64,000 nt of DNA. Origin: Zea mays. Lineage: Eukaryota > Streptophyta > Magnoliopsida > Poales > Poaceae. Shown piece by piece: positions 45,414-56,033 of the stretch. Every line of letters begins with the position of its first letter. The stretch's first letter is position 1. Location of the stretch: the NCBI RefSeq assembly GCF_902167145.1, contig NC_050101.1, positions 118,077,789-118,141,788 of the forward strand, in the 5' to 3' direction. Position numbers and translations under genes: made by a program. Under the pieces are notes generated by a model. The model saw only the letters and a list, made by a program, of their open reading frames with translations, had not been told where the DNA came from and did not search any database.

Positions 45414-46244
45414 GGAGGAGCTTTCCCGCGCGTTGACAGGGAGGTCAACGTCATCTTCGGCGGACACGGGTCACAGGAGAGCAAAAGACAGCAAAAGCTC
45501 AACGATCGCCAGATACTGGTGGCAACCACCGGTCCTCCCGCTTCGTACCGATGGTCGGAGCACCCGATCACCTTCACTCGGGCGGATCAATGGCTCAACT
45601 TCGACCACCCAGGCAAATACCCGCTCCTCGTCGATCCGGTGATCCGAGAGAGCAGGGTAAAGAAGGTGTTAGTGGACAGGGGGAGCAACATCAACGTCAC
45701 TTTCCCCCGGACACTCCGAGGCTTGGGAGTTCACCTCAAAGAACTCCACGAGTCAGACACTCCTTTCTTCGGCATCGTGCCGACTGAAGGGGAATACCCG
45801 CTGGGCCACATCTACATGCCCGTCACCTTCGGAACTCCGGAGAACTACAGAACCGAGTTCCTGAGGTTCGAGGTGGCGAATTTCGACTGCGGGTACAACG
45901 CCATCATCGGGAGACCGGGATTGGCAAAATTCATGGCCATTCCGCATTACACGTACATGATATTGAAGATGTCGGGACCACAAGGAATCATAACTGTGCG
46001 TGCTGACCTCCAAGGCGCCGCAGAATGTTTCCGAGTGGCCATCCAAGCGGCCCTCACCATCAAACCGTCGGCAACTTCTTCAGCGCAGGCGAACTCTAAG
46101 CCTGAGGAAGACCATACAGCACCGGCGAACGAAGCTCAAGCCACGACCTCTATGCGGCCGACTGAAGAAACCAAAAGGATCAATCTGGGGTTTGCTGATG
46201 AACGCAAGACTGCCATCATCAGCTCCAGGCTGGATGATAAATAG
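45414..46244 (+). pseudogene. Protease region of element E
   Basis: Reads RVDREVNVIFGGH after a frame change, then RWSEHPITFTRADQWLNFDH. The active-site stretch VLVDRGSNINVTFP lies near 45668-45710, with Arg where elements such as B have Gly (DGGS). NAIIGRPGLAKFMAI, near 45900-45940, is the conserved C-terminal protease motif. A stop at 46242-46244 separates it from RT in the same frame. The Arg likely disturbs catalysis; this is inference. Confidence 0.78.
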
Positions 46245-48218
46245 GAAGGCGCGCTCGTCCGGTTTCTGCAAGACAACCGAGACGTATTCGCATGGCAACC
46301 TGCGGATATGCCGGGAGTCCCTAGAGAACTGGCCGAGCACAAACTGAAGGTCTACCCCCAGGCGAGGCCGATCCGGCAAAAACTACGTCGTTTCACGCCC
46401 GACAAGAGAGAGGCCATTCATGCTGAGCTGGCCCGCTTGGTCGCGGCTGGGTTTATTAGAGAGGTGTTACATCCCGAGTGGCTGGCCAACCCTGTTCTTG
46501 TACTCAAAAAGAATAAAGTGGATTGGAGCATGTGCGTCGACTATACTGATCTCAACAAACATTGTCCAAAGGATCCCTTCGGGCTCCCAAGGATAGATCA
46601 GGTGGTAGACTCCACCGCTGGATGTTCTGTGCTATCTTTCTTGGATTGCTATTCCGGATACCATCAGATCAGTCTGGCAAAGGAAGACGAGGAAAAGACA
46701 GCGTTCATCACTCCCTTCGGAGCTTTCTGCTATACCTCCATGCCGTTTGGCCTCAAAAACGCTGGAGCGACGTATCAGAGAGCCATTCAAACATGCTTAG
46801 CCGATCACTGGGGCAAGCGTGTGGAAGCCTACATAGATGATGTGGTAATCAAAACGGAGAACTCGGAAAACTTCATCGAAGACTTGCAGCTGGTTTTCAA
46901 CAGTCTACGGCGGTATCGATGGAAGCTTAACCCCGAAAAATGTGTTTTTGGGGTACCAGCAGAAAAGTTACTCGGATTTATTGTCAGCCACCGAGGAATT
47001 GAGGCTAATCCAGAAAAGATTGAAGCTATCATGAAAATGGAAGCTCCACGATCACAAAAGAAGGTTCAGCGACTTACCGGATGTATGGCAGCCCTGAGCA
47101 GATTTATATCCAGGCTGGGAGAAAAAGGTTTACCGTTTTACAAGCTACTCAAGAAGGTGGACAAGTTTTAGTGGACTTCAGAAGCGCAGGAAGCCTTAGA
47201 CGCACTGAAGAAATTCTTGACAACCCCACCAGTACTGAAACCACCACGGCGAGCCACATCGACTCAACCAGCTGAAGATCTGCTGCTGTATATTTCTTGC
47301 ACGACTCACATGGTAAGCACCGTGTTGGTAGTCGAGCGAGCAGAAGAAGGATATGCATACCCTGTGCAACATCCTGTTTATTTCATCAGTGAAGTTCTGG
47401 GTCCCTCGAAGAAAAAGTATCCTCAAGTGCAGAAGCTATTATACGCAGTACTTCTAACTGCCCGCAAGCTGCATCACTACTTTGATGACCACAAAGTCAT
47501 AGTAGTCACGAGTTTTCCGATAGGGGATATTCTTCACAACAAGGAAGCCATTGGCCGAATAGCCAAGTGGGCCTGTGAACTGGGATCTCATGACATCGAA
47601 TTTCGACCTCGTACTGCCATTAAAACCCAAGCATTGGTTGACTTCGTATCGGAATGGACTGAACAACAAGTACCAGAGAACCCAGAGACTGCAGAAGTAT
47701 GGCGGATGTATTTTGACGGCTCGTTGAAGCTGCAGGGAGCAGGCGCGGGAATTCTCTTCATCACACCTGGAGGCGAACACCTCAAATATGCCCTCCAGTT
47801 GTTATTTCCAGCCTCTAACAACGCAGCCGAGTATGAAGCTCTGATCCATGGACTAAACATCACCATATCATTAGGCATCAAGAGATTAATGGTATACGGA
47901 GATTCTCTGGTGGTCATAAGTCAGATAAACAAAGAATGGGACTGTTTGAATGATTCAATGGGAAAATACTGCACTGCCGTCCAGAAACTAGAAGATAAAT
48001 TTGAAGGCCTAGAATTTCATCATGTAGAGAGAGATCGAAACACGACAGCCGATGTATTGTCAAAGCTAGGATCCAGTCGAACTCAGGTCCCACCCGGAGT
48101 TTTTGTACAAGAAATACCACAACCAAGCATCTCAACGGATCAAGCAGAAGAGTGTAATATCGTGAATCAACTGAGTCAAGCTCTGATGACTAGAGAAGGC
48201 CGATCATCAGATATATAA
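46245..48218 (+). pseudogene. RT and two RNase H domains of element E
   Basis: RT: VDWSMCVDYTDLNKHCPKD (46520-46570), FLDCYSGYHQI, and catalytic YIDDVVIKT near 46830. An in-frame TAG at 47169-47171 separates RT from the first RNase H-like domain, which reads ISCTTHMVSTVLVVE where an active enzyme has Asp. A second RNase H of the type Tat elements are known to have acquired (aRNH) follows at about 47690-48060. It has MYFDGSLKLQGAGAGI, NNAAEYEALIHGL and VYGDSLVVISQI, so Asp, Glu and Asp are retained. The pattern fits the known loss of activity in the original domain. The ORF ends at 48216-48218. Confidence 0.87.
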
Positions 48219-49429
48219 AGAATGAAGAGGAACCAGATGACTAGAATGTAGCCGAGCGCATCGCCAGACAGTCAGCCCACTACACACTCATTGGGGAAAC
48301 ATTATACAGAAGGGGTGCATCAGGCATCCTCATGAAGTGCATTCTCTCATCTACTGGGAAACAACTTCTGGATGAGGTCCATGCTGGGCAATGCGGAATA
48401 CACGCAGCATCCAAGACACTAGTCGGGAAGGTCTTCAGGTCAGGATTCTATTGGCCAACAGCGAAAAGCGATGCAGCCGAGTTAGTTCAGAGGTGCGAAG
48501 CTTGCCAGTACTTGTCAAAGCAACAACATCTACCAGCACAGCAATTGCAGACCATACCAGTAACTTGGCCCTTCGCATGCTGGGGACTGGATATGATTGG
48601 ACCTTTCAAAAAAGCTCAAGGAGGATACACTCATGTACTGGTAGCAATCGACAAATTCACTAAATGGATAGAGTTCAAACCCATTGCTTCTTTAACCTCG
48701 GCTAAGGCCGTGGAATTCATACAAGACATAATATTCAGATTCAGAATACCAAACAATATCATAACTGACTTAGGATCCAACTTCACAAGTTCAGAATTCT
48801 TCGATTTCTGCGAGCAAAAGAGCATTCAGATCAAGTATGCTTCAGTAGCGCACCCGAGGGCCAACGGGCAGGTTGAGCGAGCTAACGGGATGATACTGGA
48901 GGCACTCAGGAAAAGGGTCTTTGAAAAGAATGAAAAGTTCGTAGGAAAGTGGATAAGGGAATTGCCCTACGTCGTTTGGAGCCTAAGAACCCAACCTAGC
49001 CGAGCTCTACATGGAAACACTCCTTTCTTCATGGTCTATGGGTCAGAGGCAGTATTACCCGCCGATCTCAAGTTCGGGGCGCCGAGGTTGGTCTTCGAAA
49101 GCATAGCAGAAGCCGAAGCTACTAGGCTGGAGGACATTGATGTACTCGAAGAAGAACGGCTGAATGCAGTAATTCAATCAGCACGATACCAGCAGACTCT
49201 GAGACGCTACCACGACAAGGCCGTGCGACAACGATCCTTCTCAGTGGGAGATCTCGTCCTCCGCCGAATTCTAACGGGGGAGGGACGACATAAGTTGTCG
49301 CCCTTATGGGAAGGACCGTTCATAGTAGCAGAAGTCACTCGGCCGGGGTCATATCGTCTAACTCAGATGGACGGCACAGAAATTGGGAACTCCTGGAATA
49401 TAGAACACCTCAGGAAGTTTTACCCCTAG
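48219..49429 (+). pseudogene. Integrase of element E
   Basis: The linker (48219-48331) has stops; the main ORF opens at 48332. It has the zinc finger (HAGQCGIHAASKTLVGKVF, CEACQ). The core has WGLDMIGPFKKAQGG, ITDLGSNFTS and HPRANGQVERANGM, giving D, D and E. The C-terminal domain has RQRSFSVGDLVLRR, LWEGPFIVAEVTRPGSYRL and the end NIEHLRKFYP, with a stop after 49429. This is the best preserved Gypsy integrase core in the window, but the upstream linker is broken. Confidence 0.88.
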
Positions 49430-49542
49430 CTGAATTTCAAAAGCTATCGGGATGACAATGTACTCTGTAAAACGGGAGATATGTCATCAATAAAGAAGGC
49501 TTCAAAGATACTCAATTTGTTCATGATTGATTAGCACTCTTA

Positions 49543-50080
49543 CTTAACTCGGGGTGACCACTATGCCCTGCTAACGGAGCAATCGGCTTAAGTCGGCAAA
49601 GACTTAAGACGGTGCAACATGCTCACACTTGCTTAACTCGGGGTGACCACTATGCCCTGCTAACGGAGCAATCGGCTTAAATCGGCAAAGACTTAAGACG
49701 GCGCAACATGTTCACGCTTACTTAACTCGGGGTGACCACTATGCCCTGCTAACGGAGCAATCGGCTTAAGTCGGCAAAGACTTAAGACGGTGCAACATGC
49801 TCACGCTTACTTAACTCGGGGTGACCACTATGCCCTGCTAACAGAGCAATCGGCTTAAGTCGGCAAAGACTTAAGACGGTGCAACATGCTCACGCTTACT
49901 TAACTCAGGGTGACCACTATGCCATGCTAACGGAGCAATCAGCTTAAGTCGGCAACGACTTAGGGCGGTGCAACATGCTCACGCTTACTTAACTCAGGGT
50001 GGCCACTATGCCCTATTAACAGAAGCAATCGACTTAAGTCAGCAGCAACTTAAATCGATCTGACGTGCTCACGACTACTC
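49543..50080. repeat. 89-bp tandem array of element E
   Basis: CTTAACTC recurs at 49543, 49632, 49721, 49810, 49899 and 49988, exactly 89 bp apart, with a last degenerate copy near 50075. Units contain GGGTGACCACTATGCCCTG and GCAATCGGCTTAAGTCGGC. The array lies between pol (ends 49429) and the antisense gene (ends 50273). Confidence 0.97.
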
Positions 50081-50272
50081 ATATAGGGATGACTTCTATA
50101 TCCCGTAAACAAGTTTCAAAACCATCACACAGCCTTTTACTACTACAAATTTACGTACTGTTGAATTCTGAAACGATAGGAGAATAACAATGTCATTCAA
50201 GGGCTAAACTGGTGTCCTCTAACAAATGTCTGATCATGCTAACCGCGCGCTCAAAGCACGCAAAATATTTCT

Positions 50273-53061
50273 CTATTTCGCGATGTCTTTCTCAGGAGCA
50301 ACCGACGAGGAAGGGCGACTTGAGGAATCAGGAGCTGCATTTACGTCAGCCCGTATATCTTCAGGAACAACTACACCGGGTCTCCTCATCAAGATTCGTC
50401 CCGCCCGAATAGCCTTATCCATGGCTCTGTCGCGCTGGGCTCTCAGAGTAATAGAAGTTTCTTTAGCAACCTTGGCAGCCAATTGAGCGGTTTCTAGCTC
50501 CTGGGCGATGGATTTCTTGGAAGCACGGAGTTCTTTGATAGTAGCATCCTTAGCCGATATCAACTGCCTGAGACGGATCATGTCGTCCGTGGATTCCTGC
50601 AGCCTACAGCGAACATTATCTAACTCCTCCATGGAGAAGCGATGACTCCTCTCGAGGATGGTCAACGAATTGCTAGAGTCGCGATACAGTCTGTCAAGAT
50701 TGTCGCGAGACGCAGCAAGGACACATTTTTCTTCCTGCAAACAAGAATCAACTCCTTCAAACATCAAACAAGCAATAGGAACACAGCAATGCAAGGCACA
50801 GTTTCATAAGTCACCTTTTCAGAATCAAGCTGAGTGCGAAGGGAAGAGCTCAGTGCATTGGCGTCATCTAGGGCAGCAGAGACCTGGACTAGTTCAGTCT
50901 GGCTTTGAGAATACTTTTCTTCAAAATCAGAGCACCGCTGGACCAGTTCGGCCTGATCTCGAGAATGTTTTTCTTCAAGAGTAGAAATTTGCCGAGTCAT
51001 ATCTAGCAGGAGACAATCAAACAAAAAGGGTCAGAATGTAAGGCAGTTCAATAATGAAGACAAAGAGAAGCAGAAAAGCACTAACCAGCATTGGTCGCCT
51101 CCAAGTCAGATACACGCTGTTGAAGTAACACCGGATTCCAATGTGCAAGAGACAAAGCTCCTTCTGGAACAGAAGCACCCTGCAACCTCAGCTGGCTAGC
51201 CATCCCGTCCACCAGAGCCTGATAAGGAGAACAGACGAATGTAATGACAACATTTCATACGGTACAAAAGTCAGGACAGAATATATCACAGTACCTGGAG
51301 ATTGGAGAAGAACGAAAGGACTCCCAAATCATTAGAGATCAATTGATGACCGGGCATAAGGTTGCCACCCGAAGCAGCTTGCAACAAACCAGCAGAAACC
51401 AACTCAGTGCCATCAACAGAGCTCAAAGCTTGGCCAGTGGGGACACTGCCCTCTAAAGCGACTCCCTGATCCAAAGCTTGGGCTACCACCATACAGCCGG
51501 AGTGCGGAGGCGATCCCGCATGAACGTCCATGGAAGTACAAGAGGGAGACCCCGCTCGGACACCCTCGGGGGCTGGGTCATAGTTTGCGCTACCCACGTG
51601 AGCCGGATCATCTCCAGCAATACCCTCGGGGGCTGGGCAGTGGCTTGCACTTCCCACCCGAGCCGAGTCACCCTCGGCAACACCCTCGGGGGCTGGGTAA
51701 GCGTCAACACCATCCTTGAGGGCTAGGTTCTCTGCAGTAGCCACCTCTAAGGCTGAAAGCCCCTCAATTACTTCCATGGGACCGAGATGATCCAAGTCAG
51801 TCTCCTGACCCTCAAGACCGCGCTCTAAGGTCGATGAGGCGCGGGATGACCTCAACCCAGCATCGAGCACATCAGCACAAACCTCCATCACACCATCATC
51901 CGCTGGCTCTGATAAAAGGTCCTCTGGAACCATATCCTCTAGAGTCTTATCAAAGTTTGCCAGAGATAACTCCTGTAGACCAACGAGGGCTGACAGAGCA
52001 GGAGAAGGAACTCCACTGCTCTCCCCACTGGCAATATACTGCCGACTGTTCTTCCGAGTCAGAGGGACCTCATCTTCTTCCTCCCTGTCGTTTTCATCAA
52101 CAACATAAGCAACACACCCATTGGGATCAGCATCGGATGGAGCACACCCATTGGGATCAGCAGCAGATGGAGTACACCCATTGGGGTCGGCGTCAGTAAA
52201 ATCAGGCATGGGAACCCCCTCAACAGCAGGAACCGAAGGACCAGCGCCCCGATCCAAACTAGATACTTGCCGAAGACGTCTCTTTTTCTTTTTCTGCTCA
52301 TCAGCAGAAGGATCAAGTTGATTGGCTCGGCAAGGACGTCTCGGACGAGCACTGGCAGGCTTCTGAATATCCAAAGTCGTACTAGCTTCTGGGAGAGGCG
52401 CCACCACCAATGTCCTGGCAGGAGCAGCATCAGGAGAGTCCTCAGCCAGCAAATCAAGCATAGCGCTTATTTCTGCGTCACTAGGATCCAAAGGCACCTC
52501 AAAGTGGACTTGCCGTTCGTCATTAGGAATTTCCCCGAGCAAGGCAACCAAAGTGTTAACTTCTTCGGTAGAGGGTCGCACTCTAAGGCCCAAACCGCCA
52601 TCAGCGACAGGTGGATTCGACATAAAAAAAGTGAAGGCCTTGGGAGGAGGCAGGTTCCATGCTGAGTATGCCACTGGGGCACCAATATTTGATACCTTGC
52701 CTCTAAGAATCATCTCAAGTCGGTTCACCAAGTCTACAGAGGGAATTTTCCTGTTGGTAACCCGAGTTGAGTCAGCCAGACCTTGGTACAGATAAGCCGG
52801 GTATGCCCTGTCCTTCAACGACTGAATATTCTTGAAGACAAAATCAGCAACCACAGCCTCAGCAGTCAGACCCCTTTCTTTCAGCAGTCCAACTTCAGCT
52901 AGCAAAGCCCTCGCCTCAGCTACCTCCTGATCCGTGGGAGACTCAGTCCAACTCGGATGCATAATACTGATGACATAATACTGACCTCTAAAGCATAATA
53001 TGGATGACATAATGCCGACTTCTAAGGCATTCAAAAAAAGAGAAAATATGACTCTCGGCAA
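50273..53061 (-). pseudogene. Antisense accessory gene of element E (N-terminus missing)
   Basis: Minus strand, opposite to gag-pol. Exon 1 is open from 53061 to 51295, with a plausible internal Met before HPSWTESPTDQE. The segment EVGLLKERGLTAEAVVADF resembles LKELREGGLTAAGVVAAI of the B gene, downstream of its N-terminal domain, so that domain is absent here. A disordered acidic region has threefold DPNGC and PAPEG repeats. GT-AG introns lie about 51294-51219, 51085-51003 and 50814-50735. Later exons are coiled-coil (EEKHSRDQAELVQRCSDFEE; AKDATIKELRASKKSIAQEL) and end in AK and TAG at 50273. Function unknown. Confidence 0.72.
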
Positions 53062-53538
53062 AAGGACATGAAGTAAAGACCTTTGAGAGGATTGTTTTCA
53101 AAAATCCACTCAAAGCTTGGGGGCTACACCCATTGGGTGCACCTTCGGTGCACCCCATGGATCACCATTTCAAGCCAAGATAGTGCCGACTTCTAAGGCA
53201 TAAGACAAGATTAAAAGACAAGGCTGGCTCTCAACCAAAGTACGAGAAGAAAATAAAAATAATTTCTGATGAAGACCTTCGAGTAGATTATCTTCTAAAA
53301 TCTACTCGAAGCTCGGGGGCTACACCCATTGGGTGCACCTCCGGTGCACCCAATGAAGTTCAGGGTCCTACAATATGAAATGCCGACTTCTAAGGCACAA
53401 GCATGAAACAAAGCTCCAGTGTACGAGTGATCACAGCAGATGGAGACAGTAAGAAATCATCTTTCTCCAAATTACCTGCAAGCTAGGCCTAGGATCTTTG
53501 GGCCGATTACCTCAAAATCAACCCAAAGATCGGGGGCT
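53062..53538. other. Spacer of element E before 3' LTR, with hairpins and repeated PPT-like words
   Basis: No gene. CTTGGGGGCTACACCC (53116-53131) and CTCGGGGGCTACACCC (53312-53327) each precede a hairpin: 53135-53155 with arm GGGTGCACC and 53327-53355 with a perfect 13-bp arm CATTGGGTGCACC. The true PPT, ATCGGGGGCT, abuts the LTR at 53529-53538. Confidence 0.75.
53529..53538 (+). other. Polypurine tract of element E
   Basis: ATCGGGGGCT immediately before the LTR start TGTGGGGG. Confidence 0.7.
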
Positions 53539-54166
53539 TGTGGGGGACAGATATCCCCCGGGTCCACTGGAAGGGTAAAAGACCTCACGAAAGGCCCAAG
53601 GGCCCAATAAATCGTAAGGTCATTCCTTCATGGGCCTGGGGAGGGACAATCAGTAAAGCAGATCGACGTAAGGCCGGATCGGTGCAAGCCCGGATGGCCC
53701 CACAACGTTGAGCAAGAAACCACAACAGAAGATCCGACTTTCCCGCGCTAGAGCCCCATGCAGCGGAACCAAGCGAGGATAGGTCGGCAGAATCATAGGA
53801 AGATAGACTCAAACAGTTCACTATCCTTTAGGTGCACGTTGTTATCATATCCACATGTATTGCCCCACGGTCGAATATATAAGGCCCAGGGGGCACCCTT
53901 TCAGAACAATCGATCTCACTACTCAGCCATCCACCTCAACCCTCCATGTTCTGCTTTAGAGAACTACCTTGTAACCCATTACGCGAAGCATCCTCACCAA
54001 GACGTAGGGTGTTACGCATCTCTAAGTGGCCCGAACCTGTAAACACTATCCATTGTCTCTCGTGCATCTGGCACGAACCATTTAGCTACAGTCGGCGACA
54101 CCGTCCTACTCCTAAAAACACCTCGAGGGGCAACCCGGGTGTGCGGTCGGACCCAAAACACCGACA
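53539..54166 (+). repeat. 3' LTR of element E
   Basis: Direct repeat of 42904-43534, three bases shorter. Confidence 0.95.
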
Positions 54167-54954
54167 GTGCCAATTTGTTCGCAAAATTCTTTGAAAGCTT
54201 CGGAATCAAACTGCGTTCCATTGTCCACGGTGATAACCTTCGGCACTCCGAAACGACAGACAATGTTTTGCCAGAAAAACTTTTGAACAGTAACCGAAGT
54301 TATTGTGGCTAAAGGCTTTGCCTCAATCCATTTAGAAAAATATTCCACTGCCACTACAACATATCTTAAATTCCCTTATGCTGGTGGTAGTGGACCTAAC
54401 AAATCAAGGCCCCACCTTTGCAACGGCCAAGTGGGTTGTATTAACTGAGTTAAAGACGAAGGTTGTTTTTGATGTCTTGCACATTTTTGACAACCTTCGC
54501 ACTTTTGGACTAATTCCGCTGCATCCGAAGCTGCTTTTGGCCAATAAAATCCTTGGCGAAAAACTTTTCCCAGCAAAGGCCTAGATCCAATGTGAGATCC
54601 ACACAGGCCTGCATGTATTTCTTTCATCAATTCTATACCTTCGGCTCTGGATAAACATTTGAGTAACGGAGAGCAGACCCCATGCTTGTACAATTCCCCT
54701 TCTATTATTACATATGGACGAGCTCTTGCCTCTATTCTCTTGTTATAAGCTTCGTCATCTGAAAGGAAATTACCCTTAAGGTAGGAGATGATCTCAGTTC
54801 TCCAGTCTTCACTATAAACAGGAGATATATTGAGGACCGCTCTTTCAAGAAGTTCAACCGAAGGTGCTTTTATTGTTTCAAAAAATACTTCCGAAGGTAA
54901 GGGCAGCCCCTGAGCTGCTGACTTGGCTAGCAAATCAGCATGCTCATTTTCTCC
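54167..54954 (-). pseudogene. RNase H tail and integrase N-terminal part of element A
   Basis: On the minus strand LLAKSAAQGLPLPSEVF is the end of RNase H, followed by the integrase zinc finger (HAGLCGSHIGSRPLLGKVF, CEGCQKC). The core start WPLQRWGLDLLGPLPPA follows, then a TAA at 54373-54375 in place of an expected glutamine. The same frame goes on with YFSKWIEAKPLATIT and VPKVITVDNGTQFDS (second catalytic Asp). It reaches the E insertion at 54172 and continues at 42903. Confidence 0.87.
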
Positions 54955-55376
54955 TCGAGGAATATTTTTTACAGAAAACCCTTCAAAGGAAGCTTCAATC
55001 CTTCGGACCGTATCTAGATACTTCTCAAGCTTCGGGTCTCTTGCATTTGTCTGAAGGCCTTAGCAAATATGATATCTGCTGCACTGCCTGTATCAACCAA
55101 AACATTATGAACCAGAAATCCTTTGATCACACAAGAGATAACCATAGCATCATTGTGTGGGCAATCCTTGAGCTAAAGATCCTCTTGAGAAAAGGTAATT
55201 GGGATGTGAGACCATCTTGATTTGATGAAGGGTCCTTGTACCCCTACATGCTGTACTCTTCTCTGTGCCTCCTTCTTCTGTTTCTTGTTGGCCGGCTCTG
55301 AGCATGAACCGCCTGTTATCGGGAGAACCAGCTTCGGGGCCGAAGCAGTTCCAGCTTGATTCTTGACCGAAGCCAT
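54955..55376 (-). pseudogene. gag start and protease remnant of element A, fused to RNase H by deletion
   Basis: An ORF starting MASVKNQAGTASAPKL runs from 55376 to 55173, with NKKQKKEAQRRVQHVG. A stop follows, then in the same frame ISCVIKGFLVHNVLVDTGSA (protease active site DTG, near 55100). Shortly after FAKAFRQMQ the sequence jumps in another frame to RRIEASFEGFSVKNIPRGENEHA, an RNase H C-terminus. Thus the Gag core and all of RT are gone. Confidence 0.75.
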
Positions 55377-55403
55377 CAGCTCAAAAAAGTGGAAGTGAGT
55401 TGA

Positions 55404-55420
55404 CCGGAGGTGGGCACCAA
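55404..55420 (-). other. Primer binding site of element A
   Basis: Minus strand TTGGTGCCCACCTCCGG directly abuts the LTR end. It differs from the PBS of B and E. The tRNA was not identified. Confidence 0.7.
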
Positions 55421-56033
55421 TGTTGGGGGCTTGTTCTCAAATGCTATGAATCAAGAACAAGGCAACATAGAAATTGTCAAATATTAAGGTCCTTCGTCCT
55501 TCGAAACATTATTTCCCTTGAGATATAATGGATTTCGGACGAAGGTTATGAAGGTCATACCTTCATAAACACAACAAATAATGGAGAAGGGTAAAATACA
55601 CAATATAATTTGAACATATGATTATCATTATTAACTCATTTCTATTTCATTATTGTAGAAATGATAGCAAATTACAAATATACCTTCGGCTCGAAGAAAA
55701 GCAAAAATACCAGCGTGATGCAAAAACCAATGTCCAATGCGTAAGAGTACAAAGGAGCGCGTGAACAGTACAGGGGTACTGTTCACCTATTTATAGGCAC
55801 AGCTCACAGCCTGTATATAATTACATTTATGCCCTTTACACTGAACTATGATAATGACACAGAATATCATGGGTCTTTAAGTCATTTCATCTTTAAGTCG
55901 GTTCACCCCTTCGTCTTGAGACATGTCACTATACCGAAGCTTTATAGTTGATAGCTTTGGCGCTGCTTTAGAGAGGATCTGCCGAAGGTGTTTATTTCTT
56001 TAGGATCTTCGGCTACGAAGCATACCCCCAACA
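55421..56033 (-). repeat. 5' LTR of element A
   Basis: Direct repeat of 4739-5349. Minus-strand TATA box TATAAATA at 55788-55795; next to it an 11-bp-arm hairpin (arm GTGAACAGTAC) is preserved. Confidence 0.95.
55788..55795 (-). promoter_or_regulatory. LTR TATA box of element A
   Basis: TATAAATA on the minus strand within GCCTATAAATAGGTG, immediately followed by the hairpin GTGAACAGTAC/GTACTGTTCAC. Confidence 0.65.

Larger units (their letters stand above)
42904..54166 (+). mobile_element. Element E: full-length Tat-lineage Gypsy retrotransposon, plus orientation
   Basis: LTRs of 631 and 628 bp starting TGTGGGGGACAGATATCC and ending CACCGACA, target duplication GTGCC (42899-42903, 54167-54171), inserted in A integrase. 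Order: LTR, PBS, gag, protease, RT, RNase H, second RNase H, integrase, 89-bp tandem array, antisense gene on the minus strand, spacer, PPT, LTR. At 11.3 kb it is the most complete Gypsy element here, but has several stops. LTRs differ by about 11 substitutions and three single-base indels by eye. Family not named with confidence; clade Tat. Confidence 0.9.
4739..56033 (-). mobile_element. Element A: Tat-lineage Gypsy LTR retrotransposon (Cinful-Zeon-like), minus orientation, hosts B and E
   Basis: Bounded by LTRs of 611 and 613 bp with ends TGTTGGGGG...CCCCCAACA and flanked by the perfect target duplication CTATC (4734-4738 and 56034-56038). Without nested elements it is about 7.3 kb: 4739-5878, 38613-42903 and 54172-56033. 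Order on the minus strand is 5' LTR, PBS, gag/protease remnant, RNase H end, integrase, 64-bp tandem array, then the antisense gene and 3' LTR. Most of gag, all of RT and most of RNase H are deleted. By eye the LTRs differ by about 8 substitutions and one indel, suggesting insertion roughly half a million years ago at 1.3e-8 per site per year. Confidence 0.9.
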
